Assembly: GCA_002292165.1 (NCBI GenBank)
Contig: DBBK01000189.1
Span: 910 to 7,422, forward strand
Reading direction: 5' to 3'
Length of the DNA stretch: 6,513 bases
DNA from: Brevundimonas sp. UBA986
GTDB lineage: Bacteria; Pseudomonadota; Alphaproteobacteria; Caulobacterales; Caulobacteraceae
Positions 5,283 through 6,513 of this stretch are shown one piece after another; position 1 is the first letter of the stretch; every line of letters starts with the position of its first letter. The notes beneath the pieces were generated by a model. It had not been told where the DNA came from. It made no database searches and saw nothing but the letters and a program-made list of their open reading frames with translations. Position numbers and translations under genes: made by a program.

Positions 5283-5603
5283 TTGCCCAAAATCACCGCC
5301 GAGACCGGCCTCGTCACCCAGATCAACGTTTTCGATGTCCATCCCGGCCGTCAGGAGCAACTGATCGATCACCTCGCCGAGGCCGCCCGGTCCTGCCGCG
5401 ACCATATCCCCGGCTGGATCTCGGCCAGCCTGCATCTGAGCCTCGACGGCGCCCGGGTGGTCAACTACGCCCAGACCGAAGACGAAGCGGCCATGCGGCA
5501 GGTCTTCGCCCATCTGACCGCGGAGGGTTGGCTGGACCGCAACCGCGCCTTCGGCACGGCCCATCCGGGTCTTTACCGCGTCATCAAAACAGTCGAGCGC
5601 TGA
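5283..5603 (+). CDS. ABM-fold (antibiotic biosynthesis monooxygenase family) small protein
   Basis: 106 residues from a TTG start at 5283, chosen because GGAG lies 7 bases upstream and because family similarity begins there; an in-frame TTG at 5229 would add 18 residues of no clear character. The layout fits the dimeric alpha-beta ABM fold: a first strand VTQINVFDVHPGRQEQ (11-26), then a helix LIDHLAEAARSCRDHIPGW (27-45). A strand pair follows (46-54) with VVNYAQTEDEAAM (59-71), the usual position of the Y-x-Q-W-type motif, and a final helix leads to HPGLYRVIKTV (94-104). ABM proteins include quinol monooxygenases, haem-degrading enzymes and many without known activity; the sequence does not decide among these. 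It is divergent from phaB across a structured intergenic region and converges on the DUF72 gene with a 16-base gap. Confidence 0.8.
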   Translation: MPKITAETGLVTQINVFDVHPGRQEQLIDHLAEAARSCRDHIPGWISASLHLSLDGARVVNYAQTEDEAAMRQVFAHLTAEGWLDRNRAFGTAHPGLYRVIKTVER

Positions 5604-5619
5604 CCGGTCCCGTCTTCGC

Positions 5620-6369
5620 CTATTTCAGCTTGTCGATCAGGGCCATGGCCGCCGCCGGGTTCCTCACCTTGGCCCCGGCGATGAAGTAGGCGAAGACATC
5701 GCCGCGTTTGGCCCAGCCTTGTGTCTGCTGCGCCACCGCGTCCAGCTCGGCCGAGGTCATGCCCGTCGGCTCGTCCTCGCGGCTCGACATCAGCCGGGCA
5801 TAGGTGAAGTCCGCGGTTTCCTGATCGATCCTGGGCCAGGTCGGGCTCTCGTCGTCGACGGCGTAGATGATGGCAGCGCCGTATTTGCGGGCCAGATCAT
5901 AGAACTGCTCAGTGTCGAAGGTCGGGCTGCGCACCTCCAGGGCATGCCTCAGCCGGACCCCGTCCTTCTCCTTGGGCAACAGCTTCAGGAAGCCCTCAAA
6001 GTCGACCGGATCGAACTTCTTGGTCGCCATGAACTGCCAGTTGATCGGCCCCAGCTTGTCGCCCAGCGCCGTCAGCCCCTGATCCAGGAACCGCTCCAGG
6101 CTCTCATTGCCTTCCGACAGGACCTTGCGGTTGGTGCAGAAGCGGCTGGCCTTGACCGCGAAGACGAAGTCGTCCGGCGTCTCGTCGCGCCACTTCATCC
6201 AGGTGTCGACCTTGAATCCGGAATAGTAGGTGCCGTTGATCTCGATCGAGGTCAGCTTCGAACTGGCATACCCAAGCTCCTTCTTCTGGCTCAGCTTGTC
6301 CGGATAGAAGACGCCGCGCCAGGGCTCGAAGGTCCAGCCGCCGATGCCGACCCGCACGGTTCCCGTCAT
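5620..6369 (-). CDS. DUF72 (YecE-like) family protein
   Basis: 249 residues from ATG at 6369, set by GGAGG five bases upstream; an in-frame extension to 6495 is Arg/Pro-rich and unlike the family. DUF72 proteins adopt a TIM-barrel-like fold and have no firmly established activity. Conserved landmarks: VGIGGWTFEPWRGVFYP (7-23), the family's opening motif; SIEINGTYYS (41-50), corresponding to the usual E-N-x-F-Y; FVFAVKASRF (68-77); RHALEVRSPTF (141-151); and a tail with DFTYARLMSS and FAYFIAGAKVRNPAAAMAL. The end of this tail departs from the common F-N-N form, so the protein may belong to a distinct subgroup. It has no signal peptide. It stands alone on the minus strand, converging with the ABM gene, so the context adds nothing about function. 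Confidence 0.9.
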   Translation of the reverse strand: MTGTVRVGIGGWTFEPWRGVFYPDKLSQKKELGYASSKLTSIEINGTYYSGFKVDTWMKWRDETPDDFVFAVKASRFCTNRKVLSEGNESLERFLDQGLTALGDKLGPINWQFMATKKFDPVDFEGFLKLLPKEKDGVRLRHALEVRSPTFDTEQFYDLARKYGAAIIYAVDDESPTWPRIDQETADFTYARLMSSREDEPTGMTSAELDAVAQQTQGWAKRGDVFAYFIAGAKVRNPAAAMALIDKLK

Positions 6370-6374
6370 TCCAT

Positions 6375-6379
6375 CCTCC
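6375..6379 (-). promoter_or_regulatory. Ribosome binding site of the DUF72 gene
   Basis: The minus strand carries GGAGG five bases before the ATG at 6369, a near-perfect Shine-Dalgarno. It decides this start against the longer in-frame opening at 6495. Confidence 0.75.
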
Positions 6380-6513
6380 CGATCCCTGATTTTCCGTCCT
6401 GTCTCGATGGCAGGAAACGGCCGGGACCGCCACCGGTTCGCGACACGACGGCCGGATTCCGCGCACGGACCGGGGCGCGGGCCTGCAGGGGGCATTTCGA
6501 CGCCTTGACCATA

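Noticed and set aside
4935..5564. Upstream in-frame extension of phaB on the minus strand
   Set aside because: The frame stays open, but the SDR fold begins at the ATG at 4934 with a good ribosome site. The extension crosses the intergenic region and the antisense of the ABM gene.
5600..5625. Terminator between the convergent ABM and DUF72 genes
   Set aside because: Only the short palindrome GACCGGTC is present at the ABM stop. There is no stem of useful length and no T run.
6366..6512. 48-codon minus-strand frame starting with ATG at 6512 and ending in an ATGA overlap with the DUF72 start
   Set aside because: The overlap looks attractive, but the product is Arg/Pro/Gly-rich with no motif, and other frames here are also open because of the GC content. 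It could be reconsidered if sequence to the right shows a matching gene or conservation.
6370..6513. Promoter or RNA gene in the right-hand end region
   Set aside because: Apart from the GGAGG site I see no convincing -35/-10 pair, tRNA-like fold or strong hairpin. A TTGACC at 6505-6510 is cut off by the window edge.

Overview
The window is GC-rich chromosomal DNA from an alphaproteobacterium. It probably belongs to the Caulobacterales (Brevundimonas or a relative). That placement is an inference from the high GC content, the tight ATGA gene overlaps, a GCTANAWC-like -10 element upstream of phaB, a secreted protein resembling a family I associate with Caulobacterales, and the gene neighbourhood. 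No rRNA, tRNA, mobile element, CRISPR array or phage gene was seen. Eight protein genes fill nearly all of the sequence.

Left part (1-2588, minus strand). Four genes read leftward as an apparent operon: a class I SAM-dependent methyltransferase, a SixA-like histidine phosphatase, a DUF952 protein and pyrD (class 2 dihydroorotate dehydrogenase, cut by the left edge). The last three are joined by two consecutive 4-base ATGA stop/start overlaps, so they are probably translationally coupled. The pyrD frame is convincing for about 275 codons. It then turns into an Ala/Gly/Arg-rich GGC-repeat stretch where the conserved FMN-phosphate-binding part should begin.

Centre (2645-4934). gloB (glyoxalase II) is divergent from the methyltransferase, across a gap of about 56 bases that carries a TATA-like core usable in both directions. 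gloB converges with no spacer on a gene for a secreted protein of unknown function (DUF4908-like). That gene lies 49 bases downstream of phaB (acetoacetyl-CoA reductase, the NADPH-dependent step to (R)-3-hydroxybutyryl-CoA for polyhydroxybutyrate), on the same strand. No phaA accompanies phaB here.

Right part (4935-6513). A 348-base intergenic region separates phaB from a divergent small ABM-fold protein. It holds a candidate phaB promoter and three inverted repeats, the best being a two-tier stem at 5198-5234. The ABM gene appears to use a TTG start behind a good Shine-Dalgarno. It converges with a DUF72 (YecE-like) gene that has a GGAGG ribosome site. The last ~144 bases hold no gene I can support.

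Most of the window is ordinary housekeeping and carbon-metabolism content. The points most worth a second look are the anomalous pyrD 3' part, the structured phaB/ABM intergenic region, and the coupling of DUF952 to pyrD.
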